A stretch of DNA of 40,290 nt from Bacteroidia bacterium (GTDB taxonomy: Bacteria; Bacteroidota; Bacteroidia; DATLTG01), in the NCBI GenBank assembly GCA_039924845.1, contig JBDTAC010000007.1, forward strand, positions 1-40,290, written 5' to 3'. This document shows, piece after piece, positions 8,594 through 17,062 of this stretch (its first letter is position 1; each line of letters starts with the position of its first letter). The notes under the pieces are model-generated. The model did no database searches and was not told the origin of the DNA. It saw nothing but the letters and a program-made list of their open reading frames with translations. The position numbers and the translations under genes were made by a program.

Positions 8594-9259
8594 ATGAATA
8601 AGTTTCTACAATTCTTCGCTTCGTCTTTAGGAAAAAAAATTTTGATGGCTTGCACAGGACTTTTCCTCAGCGCCTTTTTAATTGAACATCTCTACGGAAA
8701 CATAATGCTTTACAAGCACGATAACGGCGTCGCTTTTGATCAGTATACAAAAGATATGACGGGCAGTTTGATAATCCGAATTATCGAAATCGGTTTGTTC
8801 GCTACGTTTTTTATCCACATTATTTATGGAATTGGAATTACGCTTCAAAACAGAAAAGCACGTCCGATTAAATATGCCGTAAAAAATGATTCGGCCAACA
8901 GCTCTTGGTTTTCGCGTAATATGATTGTGAGCGGATTAATCGTTTTGATTTTTTTATGTTTACATCTGTACAACTTTTTTATTCCGCACCGTATTGGTAA
9001 TTTGGATGCTACGCAAACGTATTATCAAACGTTATTAATTGTTTTTCATTCTGGATTATACGTAAGCATTTATTGCCTTGGAGTGGTTATGTTGGGGGCG
9101 CATCTCAACCACGGTTTTCAATCGGCATTTCAATCTTTGGGATTGAAAAATAAAAAATACACTTCTTTGTTGAGTGCAATAGGCAGTGGATTTGCGCTTA
9201 TCATGACTATTGGTTTTATTTCATTTCCGATACTTTTTTATTTCGGAATCGTTAGCTAA
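8594..9259 (+). CDS. sdhC: Succinate dehydrogenase cytochrome b558 subunit SdhC
   Basis: Membrane anchor that binds heme b and passes electrons from succinate to menaquinone. The 221 residues form five hydrophobic helices, as in the b558 family of one-subunit anchors. Conserved histidines are seen in LIEHLYGN, FIHIIYGIG, LCLHLYNFF, VFHSGLY and GAHLNHGFQ, and these are candidate heme ligands. A palindrome overlaps the stop codon. sdhA begins 35 bp later. Confidence 0.95.
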   Translation: MNKFLQFFASSLGKKILMACTGLFLSAFLIEHLYGNIMLYKHDNGVAFDQYTKDMTGSLIIRIIEIGLFATFFIHIIYGIGITLQNRKARPIKYAVKNDSANSSWFSRNMIVSGLIVLIFLCLHLYNFFIPHRIGNLDATQTYYQTLLIVFHSGLYVSIYCLGVVMLGAHLNHGFQSAFQSLGLKNKKYTSLLSAIGSGFALIMTIGFISFPILFYFGIVS

Positions 9260-9294
9260 AAAAATATTTTTTCAACACATAATTCGGTACAGAA

Positions 9295-11214
9295 ATGTCA
9301 AAATTAGATTCAAAAATTCCGGAAGGATCCGTAGCAGAAAAATGGACCTTGTACAAATCGCACGTTGCACTTGTAAATCCTACCAATAAAAGACATATTG
9401 AAATCATTGTTGTTGGTTCAGGACTTGCTGGAGCATCGGCAGCAGCCAGTTTAGCCGAAATGGGTTATAAGGTAAAAGTTTTTTGTTTCCAAGATTCACC
9501 ACGTAGAGCGCACAGTATCGCGGCTCAAGGAGGTATCAACGCAGCAAAAAATTATGCGAACGATGGCGATAGCACGTATCGTTTATTTTACGATACTGTT
9601 AAAGGTGGTGATTATAGATCGCGCGAATCCAATGTTTATAGGCTTTCTGAAGTAAGTGCGAATATTATTGATCAGTGTGTGGCGCAAGGCGTTCCTTTTG
9701 CCAGAGAATATGGTGGCTTGCTTGATAATCGTTCCTTCGGCGGGGTACAAGTATCGCGTACGTTTTATGCGCGCGGACAAACTGGACAACAATTATTGCT
9801 AGGTGCATACAGCGCGTTAAGCAGACAAATTGGGAAGAAACAAATTACAATGCACAACCGTCATGAAATGTTGGAAACGGTTATTATTGATGGAAAAGCG
9901 CGTGGAATTATTGCGCGTGATTTAATCACAGGAAAATTAGAACGTCATTTTGGGCATGCGGTTATTTTAGCAACTGGCGGCTACGGAAATGTGTTTTATT
10001 TATCCACTAATGCAATGGGATCAAATGCTACGGCAGCTTGGAAAGCCTATAAAAAGGGTGCTTTTTTCGCGAATCCATGTTATACACAGATTCATCCAAC
10101 ATGTATTCCTGTTTCAGGAGATCATCAATCGAAATTAACATTGATGTCGGAATCCTTGAGAAATGACGGACGTATTTGGGTGCCGAAGAAAAAAGGAGAT
10201 GCACGCAAACCAACCGATATTCCAGAAGAAGAAAGAGATTATTATTTGGAAAGAAAATATCCTGCTTACGGAAATTTAGTTCCGCGAGATGTGGCATCGC
10301 GTGCTGCGAAACAACGTTGCGACGAAGGTTATGGTGTTGGAACTTCCAAACTGGCGGTTTATCTGGATTTTTCAGAAGCCATTGGTCGTTTAGGACACGA
10401 CGTAGTGAGCGCACGTTACGGAAATTTGTTCGAGATGTACGAAAAAATTACAGGCGAAAATCCATACAAAACACCGATGCGTATTTATCCTGCGGTGCAT
10501 TATACAATGGGCGGTTTGTGGGTAGATTACAATTTAATGACTACTATAAACGGCTTGTATGCTTTGGGCGAATGCAATTTTTCCGATCACGGCGCGAATC
10601 GTTTGGGTGCATCTGCATTGATGCAAGGTTTGGCGGATGGTTATTTCGTTATTCCTTATACAATTGGCGAATATCTCGCGAAAGAAATTGGCACTAAACC
10701 AATTCCTACTGATCATCCCGCTTTTGCGGAAGCAGAAAAAAGTGTGCAAGATGTTATCGCTAAATTATTAGGAATAAAAGGCACAAAATCAGTAGATCAT
10801 TTTCACAAACATCTCGGAAAAATTATGTGGGAATATTGTGGAATGGCTCGTAATGAAGCTGGTTTAACAAAAGCCAAAGCGATGATTCGCGAATTGAGAG
10901 TTGAATTTTGGAAAGATGTAAAAGTTCCCGGAACAGCCAACGAATTTAATCCGGAATTGGAAAAAGCAGGTCGCGTTGCCGACTTTTTTGAATTAGGTGA
11001 ATTGCTTGTGGACGATGCACAAAATAGAAAAGAATCGTGTGGAGGACATTTTCGCGAAGAATCACAGACCGAAGAAGGCGAAGCAAAACGTAACGATGAT
11101 TTGTATGCCTACGTAGCTGCTTGGGAATTTAAAGGCGTTGGTGAACCTTCTGTTTTGCACAAAGAAGAATTGAAATTCGAAGCCATTGCATTGAAACAAA
11201 GAAGTTATAAATAA
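9295..11214 (+). CDS. sdhA: Succinate dehydrogenase/fumarate reductase flavoprotein subunit SdhA
   Basis: Oxidises succinate to fumarate using covalently bound FAD. The 639-residue product has the dinucleotide-binding segment [17 protein letters not shown] (about residues 38-54), the flavin-linking His in [14 protein letters not shown], the active-site segment [20 protein letters not shown] and the late [15 protein letters not shown] segment. It is the long form of the flavoprotein found with b558-type SdhC. Its TAA stop overlaps the ATG of the next gene by one base (TAATG), so translation of the inserted toxin-antitoxin-like pair is coupled to it. Confidence 0.97.
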   Translation: MSKLDSKIPEGSVAEKWTLYKSHVALVNPTNKRHIEIIVVGSGLAGASAAASLAEMGYKVKVFCFQDSPRRAHSIAAQGGINAAKNYANDGDSTYRLFYDTVKGGDYRSRESNVYRLSEVSANIIDQCVAQGVPFAREYGGLLDNRSFGGVQVSRTFYARGQTGQQLLLGAYSALSRQIGKKQITMHNRHEMLETVIIDGKARGIIARDLITGKLERHFGHAVILATGGYGNVFYLSTNAMGSNATAAWKAYKKGAFFANPCYTQIHPTCIPVSGDHQSKLTLMSESLRNDGRIWVPKKKGDARKPTDIPEEERDYYLERKYPAYGNLVPRDVASRAAKQRCDEGYGVGTSKLAVYLDFSEAIGRLGHDVVSARYGNLFEMYEKITGENPYKTPMRIYPAVHYTMGGLWVDYNLMTTINGLYALGECNFSDHGANRLGASALMQGLADGYFVIPYTIGEYLAKEIGTKPIPTDHPAFAEAEKSVQDVIAKLLGIKGTKSVDHFHKHLGKIMWEYCGMARNEAGLTKAKAMIRELRVEFWKDVKVPGTANEFNPELEKAGRVADFFELGELLVDDAQNRKESCGGHFREESQTEEGEAKRNDDLYAYVAAWEFKGVGEPSVLHKEELKFEAIALKQRSYK

Positions 11215-11534
11215 TGAATACCGAAACCAAATATTTAAACATCGCAAAAAAAATTATTTTGAATCACATCGAAAAGAATAATTATGCTGTTTTTTTATTT
11301 GGTTCCAGAGCAAATGGAAGTGCAAATCGTACTTCGGATATTGATGTTGGAATAATTGGGAAAAATATTTTTCCGCTATTGTTGAAAGCAAAAATGAAGG
11401 AAGAATTGGAAGAATCTATCATTCCTTATCATGTTGATATTATTGATTTTTTAGAAGTGTCGGAGGATTTTAAAAAAGTTGCATTACAGAAAATTGTAGC
11501 ATGGAACCAACCGAAAAATATCATCATAAATTAA
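11214..11534 (+). CDS. mntA: MNT-type minimal nucleotidyltransferase (antitoxin-like)
   Basis: Minimal nucleotidyltransferase with the family motif GSRANGSANRTSDIDVG (residues about 30-46), i.e. GSx10DxD with both aspartates present. In known MntA-HepT pairs this enzyme AMPylates the HEPN toxin and silences it. The 106-residue length is normal. The ATG overlaps the sdhA stop by one base and the HEPN gene starts 34 bp before this gene ends, a typical tight pair. Its place inside the sdh operon, between sdhA and sdhB, is unusual. Confidence 0.88.
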   Translation: MNTETKYLNIAKKIILNHIEKNNYAVFLFGSRANGSANRTSDIDVGIIGKNIFPLLLKAKMKEELEESIIPYHVDIIDFLEVSEDFKKVALQKIVAWNQPKNIIIN

Positions 11535-11911
11535 ATGATTTAAAAAAAGCCGTCGCGAGTTTAGACGAAGCCTTGAAAGTAAATTTATTTTCTTTCACTG
11601 AAGAGGTTTCAGACCTGATTCAAAATGGTCAAATTCAAAAAATTGAATATTTTTCGGAAATACTTTGGAAAACAGTAAAAATAGCGTTAGAAGAAAAAAA
11701 TGGTTTAATAGCAACTGCCCCTAAAAATGTTTATTGAGGCTTGTTTTAGAATGGATACATCAACGAATCGGAATGCGAAAAATTAATTTTGATGGTGGAC
11801 GATAGGAATTTATTAAGTCATTTGTATAGCGAAGATTATTACGAAAAAATACACAAAAGATTGCCAGAACATTTGAATTTAATGAAATATATAATCGCTA
11901 AAATAGCGTAG
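11501..11911 (+). pseudogene. HEPN (HI0074/HepT-like) partner, frameshifted twice
   Basis: The intact reading from 11501 covers 78 residues (MEPTEKYHHKLNDLKKAVAS, then IQKIEYFSEILWKTVKIALE) and matches the N-terminal part of HI0074-type HEPN proteins. It then meets TGA at 11735-11737. One base too many near 11729 and one too few near 11753 restore a continuous family-like sequence: PKNV, IEACFRMG, YINESECEKLILMVDDRN, LLSHLYSEDYYEKIHKRL and so on to the TAG at 11909-11911. The restored part holds the catalytic RNLLSH motif (R-x4-H). So the toxin is broken by two compensating one-base changes, or the assembly has two indel errors here. If real, only a truncated protein without the RNase motif is made. 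Confidence 0.78.
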
Positions 11912-11939
11912 CGAAATTTTAAAATATAAAATTAAAACT

Positions 11940-12683
11940 ATGAATCTCACATTAAAAGTATGGAGACAAAAAAACTCCAAAGAAGCAGGGAACTTTGTTA
12001 CGTATAAAGTAACAGATGTTTCTACTGATATGTCGTTTCTCGAAATGTTTGACGTACTCAACGAATCGCTTATCAATAAAGGCGAAGAGCCGATTGCATT
12101 TGATCACGATTGCCGCGAAGGAATTTGCGGAATGTGTAGTATGTTCATCAATGGCAGACCGCACGGACCGCTAAAAGGAACCACCACTTGTCAGTTGCAC
12201 ATGCGCCATTTTAAAGATGGAGAAACGATTGTGGTCGAACCTTGGAGAGCGAAATCGTTTCCGGTAATTAAAGATTTAGTGGTGGATCGCTCTTCGTTCG
12301 ATCGAATTATTTCTGCTGGCGGATTTGTTTCCGTTAATACCGGAAATGCTCAAGATGCCAATTGTATTCCCATTCCAAAACACGATGCGGATGCTGCTTT
12401 TGATGCTGCCGCTTGCATTGGCTGCGGCGCTTGCGTGGCTACGTGTAAAAACTCTTCTGCGGTGCTTTTTGTAAGTGCGAAAGTTTCTCAACTCGCTTTA
12501 TTGCCGCAAGGACAAGTGGAAAGAGCTGACCGCGTGAAAAAAATGGTGGCGGCAATGGATGCTGAAGGTTTCGGAAATTGCAGTACAACCGGTGCTTGCG
12601 AAATAGAATGTCCGAAAGAAATTTCGCTTGAAAATATTGCGCGCATGAACCGTGAATTTTTAGTTGCGAATTTGACAGAATAA
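11940..12683 (+). CDS. sdhB: Succinate dehydrogenase iron-sulfur subunit SdhB
   Basis: Carries electrons from FAD to the membrane subunit through three Fe-S clusters. The 247-residue product has the [2Fe-2S] segment [11 protein letters not shown] plus the later Cys in TTTCQLH, the [4Fe-4S] segment [11 protein letters not shown], and the [3Fe-4S]/[4Fe-4S] Cys residues in [16 protein letters not shown]. In related genomes sdhB follows sdhA closely; here it is 725 bp away because of the MNT/HEPN pair. The sdh operon ends at the terminator at 12725-12760. Confidence 0.97.
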   Translation: MNLTLKVWRQKNSKEAGNFVTYKVTDVSTDMSFLEMFDVLNESLINKGEEPIAFDHDCREGICGMCSMFINGRPHGPLKGTTTCQLHMRHFKDGETIVVEPWRAKSFPVIKDLVVDRSSFDRIISAGGFVSVNTGNAQDANCIPIPKHDADAAFDAAACIGCGACVATCKNSSAVLFVSAKVSQLALLPQGQVERADRVKKMVAAMDAEGFGNCSTTGACEIECPKEISLENIARMNREFLVANLTE

Positions 12684-12752
12684 TTTTATCGTTTAAAAAA
12701 ATATTTTTTTGAAAACCTTATTTTGCCCTTCGAAAAATTAATTTTTCGAAGG
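12681..12752. repeat. Left 72-bp direct repeat flanking the ORF6N gene
   Basis: Starts within the sdhB stop codon (taattttatcgtttaaa) and runs through two AT palindromes to gaagg. By eye it matches 13653-13724 at 67 of 72 positions, in the same orientation, 972 bp apart. The segment between them holds the ORF6N gene and its promoter. Confidence 0.85.
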
Positions 12753-12760
12753 GCTTTTTT
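12725..12760 (+). terminator. sdh operon terminator
   Basis: A perfect 30-nt palindrome with arms beginning GCCCTTCGAAAAATT (12725-12739 and its complement to 12754) is followed by TTTTTT (12755-12760). The AT palindrome common in this window forms the apical part of the stem. Confidence 0.85.
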
Positions 12761-12864
12761 CACTTAAAAGATTAAACCGATTTACTATCTTTAGGTGGAC
12801 GAAAAATTAATTTTTGTAGTTACAGCCAATACTTCAGCTTCATGCTTACGGAAAATGGGATACC

Positions 12865-12913
12865 TTTTTTGAGGTACCAATTTGGCACCTCAAAAAATAA
12901 AAAAGTAGATTTG
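12865..12913 (+). promoter_or_regulatory. Promoter with operator-like inverted repeat for the ORF6N gene
   Basis: TTTG at 12881-12884, a 21-bp spacer and TAGATTTG at 12906-12913 form a good promoter, about 50 bp before the ATG at 12964. The -33 element sits at the centre of an inverted repeat with 14-bp arms, TTTTTTGAGGTACC (12865-12878) and GGCACCTCAAAAAA (12884-12897), with one mismatched pair and a 5-bp centre. A protein bound there would block the promoter; self-control by the KilA-N/ORF6N-type product is a possibility, not shown. Confidence 0.62.
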
Positions 12914-12963
12914 TATCATTAAAAGATATTACAAATGGAGATATCTACAAGCTCTCAAAAAAT

Positions 12964-13512
12964 ATGGCAAAACAAGAAATCGCAGTAATAATATCCGATG
13001 AAGTAGTAATGAGTAAGATTTATTACATTAGAGGACAAAAGGTGATGTTAGATGCAGATTTAGCAGAATTATATCAGGTAGAAACAAAGAGCTTAAAGCG
13101 AGCAGTAAACCGCAATAAGGACATATTCCCCAATCATTTTATGTTTGAATTAACAGCGCAGGAATTTATCTCTTTGAAGTCGCAATTTGCGATCTCAAAA
13201 ACAGGAAGAGGCGGAACACGTTATTCGCCAATGGTTTTCACTCAGTTAGGCGTTTTACAACTCGCAAATGTTTTAAAAAGTTCAAGAGCAAGACAAATGA
13301 GTATCCGGATTTTAGAAGTCTTTGTTAGATTACAAAGTATGCTTATTGAAAACACGGAATTACGATTAGCAATAGAAAAGCTGGAAAGGAAAACAGAAAA
13401 CAATACAAAGAATATTGAAATTGTATTTAGGTATTTCGATGAACTTTTAGAGAAAAAAGAAAATAAAAAACCACGTAAAAAAATGGGATATAAAATTCCA
13501 AAAACGAAATAA
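12964..13512 (+). CDS. ORF6N domain-containing protein
   Basis: The 182-residue product holds an ORF6N domain at about residues 14-105 (YYIRGQKVMLDADLAELYQV, then LKRAVNRNKDIFP, FMFELT and RGGTRYSPMVFTQLGVLQLA). This DNA-binding-type domain is common in phage and mobile-element regulators. A coiled-coil-like stretch follows (residues about 125-160) and the tail is Lys-rich. Flanking 72-bp direct repeats and its own promoter suggest that it arrived as a separate cassette. The biochemical function is unknown. Confidence 0.88.
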   Translation: MAKQEIAVIISDEVVMSKIYYIRGQKVMLDADLAELYQVETKSLKRAVNRNKDIFPNHFMFELTAQEFISLKSQFAISKTGRGGTRYSPMVFTQLGVLQLANVLKSSRARQMSIRILEVFVRLQSMLIENTELRLAIEKLERKTENNTKNIEIVFRYFDELLEKKENKKPRKKMGYKIPKTK

Positions 13513-13579
13513 CTTCACGTAGGCACGAAACTTATGTGGTGTTACTTGTGTTTTGCTTATAAAATGGAAAAAAATATAA

Positions 13580-13684
13580 TATATTTGTAAGCACAGCTTA
13601 TTGACAATATATACAAAAGCAGAACTTAATGGGTACGAGGAATTTAACAACCTAATTTTATCGTTTAAAAAAATATTTTTTTGA
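13580..13684 (+). other. Promoter-like box followed by a possible gene remnant
   Basis: TATATTTG at 13580-13587 with TTTG at 13552-13555 (spacer 24, longer than usual) is followed by an open stretch without a start codon. Read in one frame, this stretch gives IYTKAELNGYEEFNN and then the palindrome as SFKKIFF and a TGA. It has no recognisable family. I report it as a possible leftover of the cassette between the direct repeats. Confidence 0.25.
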
Positions 13685-13724
13685 ACACGTTATTTTGCTC
13701 TTTGAAAAATTAATTTTTTGAAGG
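13653..13724. repeat. Right 72-bp direct repeat flanking the ORF6N gene
   Basis: Second copy of 12681-12752. Five differences were counted; one changes the lower stem from perfect pairing (CGAAGGGC) to TGAAGGCTG, so this copy no longer forms the GC-rich terminator stem. A third palindrome follows at 13740-13756. Confidence 0.82.
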
Positions 13725-13768
13725 CTGTTCTTTACTCGCTGAAAAATTATTTTTTCATACGAAGAAAA

Positions 13769-14554
13769 TTAAAATTTCACAATAAAATCCTGTTTCGTTA
13801 ATTCCTTTCGAAAAAAAACAAAGCCCATAAAAAACAAATCAATCGTAACGGTTACAGAATTATTTTTCTGGATCATTTCCCACGCATTTTCCATTTCCGC
13901 CGACCAGTGAATGTCATCAAAAACAAAAAGGGAATCGTTGTGTGCGGCTTTTAAACATTCGTTGAAATACTTTAAGGTGGCTTCTTTCCGATGATTTCCA
14001 TCGAAAAAAACAAAATCTAATTTTTGCAATTTATTTATCGAAGCAGAAAGTTTTTCGTCAAAATTTCCGATAATTAATTCGATATTTTTGCATTTTATTT
14101 GCGAAAAATTATTTTTTGCAAGCGCCGCCGTTTGCGGACAACCTTCGATAGAAATAACTTTTGCGTTTGAATCGGGCATCGCTAAATAAAGTGTCGTAAT
14201 ACCAAGTGATGTGCCTAATTCTAAGATGTTTTTAAATTCGAAATAATGAATTAACCGAAATAATAATTGTCCGTATTTGGTAGGTTTTACCGATGTTTTT
14301 GCAATGTCCTTTACGGCTCTTTTTTTAGTTTTTAAATTTTTAGAACCAGCGCCAAAATCTTCCACCACAATTATTTCGGAAGATAAAATCATTTTCTGCC
14401 GCAATTTTTCAATCGCGTTAAAAGCATAAAACGAATTTTTATTTTCAAAAATTTCTGTTATTAAATGAAAAACAAAAGGAGAATGGACGCCGTGTTTATC
14501 AAGAGCTTTAATGCGATAACGGAAATACTTCAGAAGAAAAAATAATTTTTTCAT
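13769..14554 (-). CDS. Class I SAM-dependent methyltransferase (O-methyltransferase-like)
   Basis: Residues about 110-125 carry the SAM-binding motif I, NILELGTSLGITTLYLA. It is followed by VISIEGCPQTAALA (motif II acid), LDFVFFDGNHRKEATLKYF and FVFDDIHWSAEMENAWEMI, the pattern of O-methyltransferases related to the catechol OMT family. The 261-residue protein begins with a basic segment, MKKLFFLLKYFRYRIKALDK, then HGVHSPFVFHLI, a pairing that I know from Bacteroidota proteins of unassigned substrate. It ends a minus-strand run with the SDR and the dioxygenase (gap 27 bp). Palindromes overlap its start codon (14536-14552) and lie inside it (14102-14118). Confidence 0.85.
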   Translation of the reverse strand: MKKLFFLLKYFRYRIKALDKHGVHSPFVFHLITEIFENKNSFYAFNAIEKLRQKMILSSEIIVVEDFGAGSKNLKTKKRAVKDIAKTSVKPTKYGQLLFRLIHYFEFKNILELGTSLGITTLYLAMPDSNAKVISIEGCPQTAALAKNNFSQIKCKNIELIIGNFDEKLSASINKLQKLDFVFFDGNHRKEATLKYFNECLKAAHNDSLFVFDDIHWSAEMENAWEMIQKNNSVTVTIDLFFMGFVFFRKELTKQDFIVKF

Positions 14555-14581
14555 CGCACAAAAATACGTATTGAAAAAGAA

Positions 14582-15367
14582 TTATTTATTGTATAAATTT
14601 CCGGCAATTTTTTCCGTCAATGATTTCGGAATAAAGGAAGTCATTTTTGCAGAAACCAAATTCATCCATCCTGGCAATACTTCTGCTTTGCCTTTAAACA
14701 TAGCATTTACAGCAGTTTTCGCAACATCCTCGGGATGCATATTAAATTTGGCAGCGGTAGCTTTCAAGGCTTCCATTCCAGCTCTGTCCATAAAATTAGT
14801 ATCCGTTGCACCGGGGCAAACGCAGGTAACAGAAATGTTTGATTTTTTTAATTCGTAACGCAATCCGCGCGAAAATAAAAGCACAAAAGATTTAGTGGCA
14901 GCATACACGCTAAGGCATGGTACCGCTTGATAAGCGGCAGTACTACTGATATTTAAAATATATGATTTTGGTTGTTTTTTTAAGAGCGGCAATAATTCGT
15001 ACGTAATGTTTACAAGGGCATTCATGTTGAGTTGCATCATGTTTTTTTGCTCGCTCAACTCAAGTGTATCAAATCTGCCCCAAAGTCCGTAACCCGCGTT
15101 ATTCACGAGAATCGAGACATTGTAATTGTTTTCCGAACACCATTTTTGAATAGTAACAGCAGCATCGGGAAGTGATAAATCGGTGGCTAAAAAATTAATT
15201 TTTACGCCGTACTTTTTACTGAAATCTTCCGCAATATTTTTGAGCATATCCGCAGATCTGGCAACGAGCAACAAATCCACTTTTTGTTTTGCCAATACTT
15301 CGGCAATCGCTTTGCCAATACCTTTGCTGGCTCCGGTAATCAGAGCTAAATGTTTTTGCTCACTCAT
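14582..15367 (-). CDS. Short-chain dehydrogenase/reductase
   Basis: NAD(P)-dependent SDR with the cofactor loop TGASKGIGKAIAEVL (TGxxxGIG), the NNAGYG segment, the catalytic Ser in ISSTAAYQA and the YAATKS active site (YxxxK). The 261-residue length is classical. The C-terminal part (VNAMFKGKAEVLPGWMN) resembles the DltE/YqjQ-like group of SDRs. It starts 12 bp after the dioxygenase gene on the same strand. The substrate is unknown. Confidence 0.93.
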   Translation of the reverse strand: MSEQKHLALITGASKGIGKAIAEVLAKQKVDLLLVARSADMLKNIAEDFSKKYGVKINFLATDLSLPDAAVTIQKWCSENNYNVSILVNNAGYGLWGRFDTLELSEQKNMMQLNMNALVNITYELLPLLKKQPKSYILNISSTAAYQAVPCLSVYAATKSFVLLFSRGLRYELKKSNISVTCVCPGATDTNFMDRAGMEALKATAAKFNMHPEDVAKTAVNAMFKGKAEVLPGWMNLVSAKMTSFIPKSLTEKIAGNLYNK

Positions 15368-15379
15368 ATTTTTGAAGGA

Positions 15380-16189
15380 TTATTTTACGTATTTCGAAAA
15401 ACGTTGGTACAATTGAGTCGGACTGTCTTCTGATTTTGGAGCGTATTTTCCGCTAATCACGGGAACGTACATTACTCTTCTTCTGCTTTTTGGACCAATG
15501 TGCGGCGACAAGGCTACACGATGCCACATGCGACCGTCGTGCACGGTTAAATCTCCGGCTTTTGCGTTGATAGCAATTTCATTTTCATCGGGCGTATTGT
15601 CCACAAAATATTTTTTTCCAAAAACAAGTTTGATAAAATTTTGTTTGTGCGAACCTGGAATCACGCGTAAACCGCCATTATCATCGGAAGAATCATCCAA
15701 ATAAATCCCGACATTTAACATCGGCATAATTTTTTTTCCGTAAAAAACATCCCGCAAACAGTCGGTATGCCAACCCATTTTGGTGAAATTACTACTGCCC
15801 ATATTGAGATAATGATTCAACACCAAACCATCTTTTTCATTTTCGCCAATACGCCCGGGAGCTTGTAAAAGCGGAAACAATGCAGGAAAGCGAGTGTCTT
15901 GCAACAACTCATGAAATGCTTGGCTGTGAAGTGATAAAAAGGCGAAACGATGCACAATGGATCTCCCCTCTTCATTTACCCCATATTTAATGGGAACACC
16001 GTTTATTTTTTCCACTTTTTCGGCAGCCCAGCGGTTTTCCACTTCTTCGGCAGCTAAAATTAATTCCTGTACTTTTTCTTTTGAAATAAAATTTTCAAAA
16101 TGGATATATCCTTGTTCGTTAAAATAGTTCGTTTGCTCGGCTGTAAGCTCTTTTCCGAGGCTAAAACGAGGGTATGAAGCTTGTTTCAT
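15380..16189 (-). CDS. Phytanoyl-CoA dioxygenase family protein
   Basis: Fe(II)/2-oxoglutarate-dependent oxygenase. Iron ligands are the HTD of KMGWHTDCLRDVF and the His of GRMWHRV. The 2-oxoglutarate-binding Arg is probably in GPKSRRRVMYV, and the NGGLRVIPGSHKQNF segment is the family hallmark. The start chosen is the ATG at 16187-16189 (MKQASYPRFSLGKEL), giving 269 residues; an upstream in-frame Met at 16225 would add a hydrophobic leader with no support. A CAAATGTA (16215-16222), i.e. a minus-strand TACATTTG box, lies about 25 bp upstream. It heads a run with the SDR and the methyltransferase. The substrate is unknown. Confidence 0.9.
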   Translation of the reverse strand: MKQASYPRFSLGKELTAEQTNYFNEQGYIHFENFISKEKVQELILAAEEVENRWAAEKVEKINGVPIKYGVNEEGRSIVHRFAFLSLHSQAFHELLQDTRFPALFPLLQAPGRIGENEKDGLVLNHYLNMGSSNFTKMGWHTDCLRDVFYGKKIMPMLNVGIYLDDSSDDNGGLRVIPGSHKQNFIKLVFGKKYFVDNTPDENEIAINAKAGDLTVHDGRMWHRVALSPHIGPKSRRRVMYVPVISGKYAPKSEDSPTQLYQRFSKYVK

Positions 16190-16326
16190 GTAAAATCGAA
16201 AAATAAAATTTTTACAAATGTACAATTTTCTAACATACGCTTAAAATGTGTTACTGGATTTGGGATTTTAACCTTCGCGAATTTAGGCAGTCAAATAATG
16301 ATTATTTTTACAAAAAAATTTTGGAC

Positions 16327-16905
16327 GTGAGTAAAAAAAATATTTTTCTGTTGCTGCTTATTTTGTTTTCCTTGCAAAGTTTTGCTCAATACGATGAGGA
16401 TGGAAATCAATCTGGACAAAGAGATTCTGTGCGCACTCATCGTCCGACTCCGCAGCCCAAACCTGATTTTTGGAGCCATACTTATACGGGTGGGAATTTC
16501 GGCTTGCAATTTGGCACTGAAACGCTGGTGGATATTTCACCTTTGTTTGGCTATCGCGTAAGCGATCAATTTGCTGTGGGTGTAGGCATTACGTATGAAT
16601 ATTATCATTATCAAGATAGTTATTATAATTTTGTTTCCAGTGTTTATGGAGGTAGAGCCTTTGCCGAATATTTTTTGTTTGATAATATTTTCGCGCATGC
16701 GGAATACGAAGTCTTAAATATTCCAACGTATGATTACTTTAATGATCGTATCAATCTAAACAGCGTATTGGTTGGAGGTGGATACAGTCAGCCTTTCGGC
16801 AACAATTCATCGTATGTAATAATGATACTTTTTGATGTGAATCAATCACCAAATTCCATTTATATTAATCCTATTTTCCGTGCTGGTTTTACAATTGGGT
16901 TGTAA
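16327..16905 (+). CDS. Secreted beta-barrel-like protein
   Basis: With a GTG start at 16327 the product is 192 residues and opens with a clean signal peptide (VSKKNIFLLLLILFSLQSFA, cleaved before QYDEDG). Without it, the only Met in frame (16246) adds 27 residues without signal character, so the GTG (or the TTG six bases earlier) is preferred. The mature part alternates aromatic residues and glycine (TYTGGNFGLQFGTE, FGYRVSDQFAVGVGITYEYY, FAEYFLFDNIFAHAEYEV) and ends in FRAGFTIGL, as small Bacteroidota outer-membrane barrels do. It stands alone, divergent from the dioxygenase run. Confidence 0.75.
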   Translation: MSKKNIFLLLLILFSLQSFAQYDEDGNQSGQRDSVRTHRPTPQPKPDFWSHTYTGGNFGLQFGTETLVDISPLFGYRVSDQFAVGVGITYEYYHYQDSYYNFVSSVYGGRAFAEYFLFDNIFAHAEYEVLNIPTYDYFNDRINLNSVLVGGGYSQPFGNNSSYVIMILFDVNQSPNSIYINPIFRAGFTIGL

Positions 16906-16913
16906 TTTTTGGC

Positions 16914-16967
16914 GTTGAAAAATTATTTTTTCAACCCGTTATTTCATTCAAAAAATTATTTTTTTGA
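16914..16967 (+). terminator. Pair of AT palindromes after a barrel gene
   Basis: Two family palindromes lie 11 bp apart: GTTGAAAAATTA... (16914-16935) and TTCAAAAAATTA... (16947-16967). They directly follow the stop codon at 16905 and precede the next gene's promoter region. The first has 4 GC-containing pairs at its base, so it is a weak terminator candidate. Confidence 0.5.
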
Positions 16968-17062
16968 AGCTCTTAATTTCCAATAGTAAAATATCTTTGA
17001 CATCCTTTTCTGTGTGTTACATTTAGTTCGCACGTGTTTAAATTTTATTACTTTTGGGTTCG

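Noticed and set aside
10028-10414. Long minus-strand open frame inside sdhA
   Set aside because: It lies wholly inside a highly conserved gene on the other strand and has no recognisable protein features.
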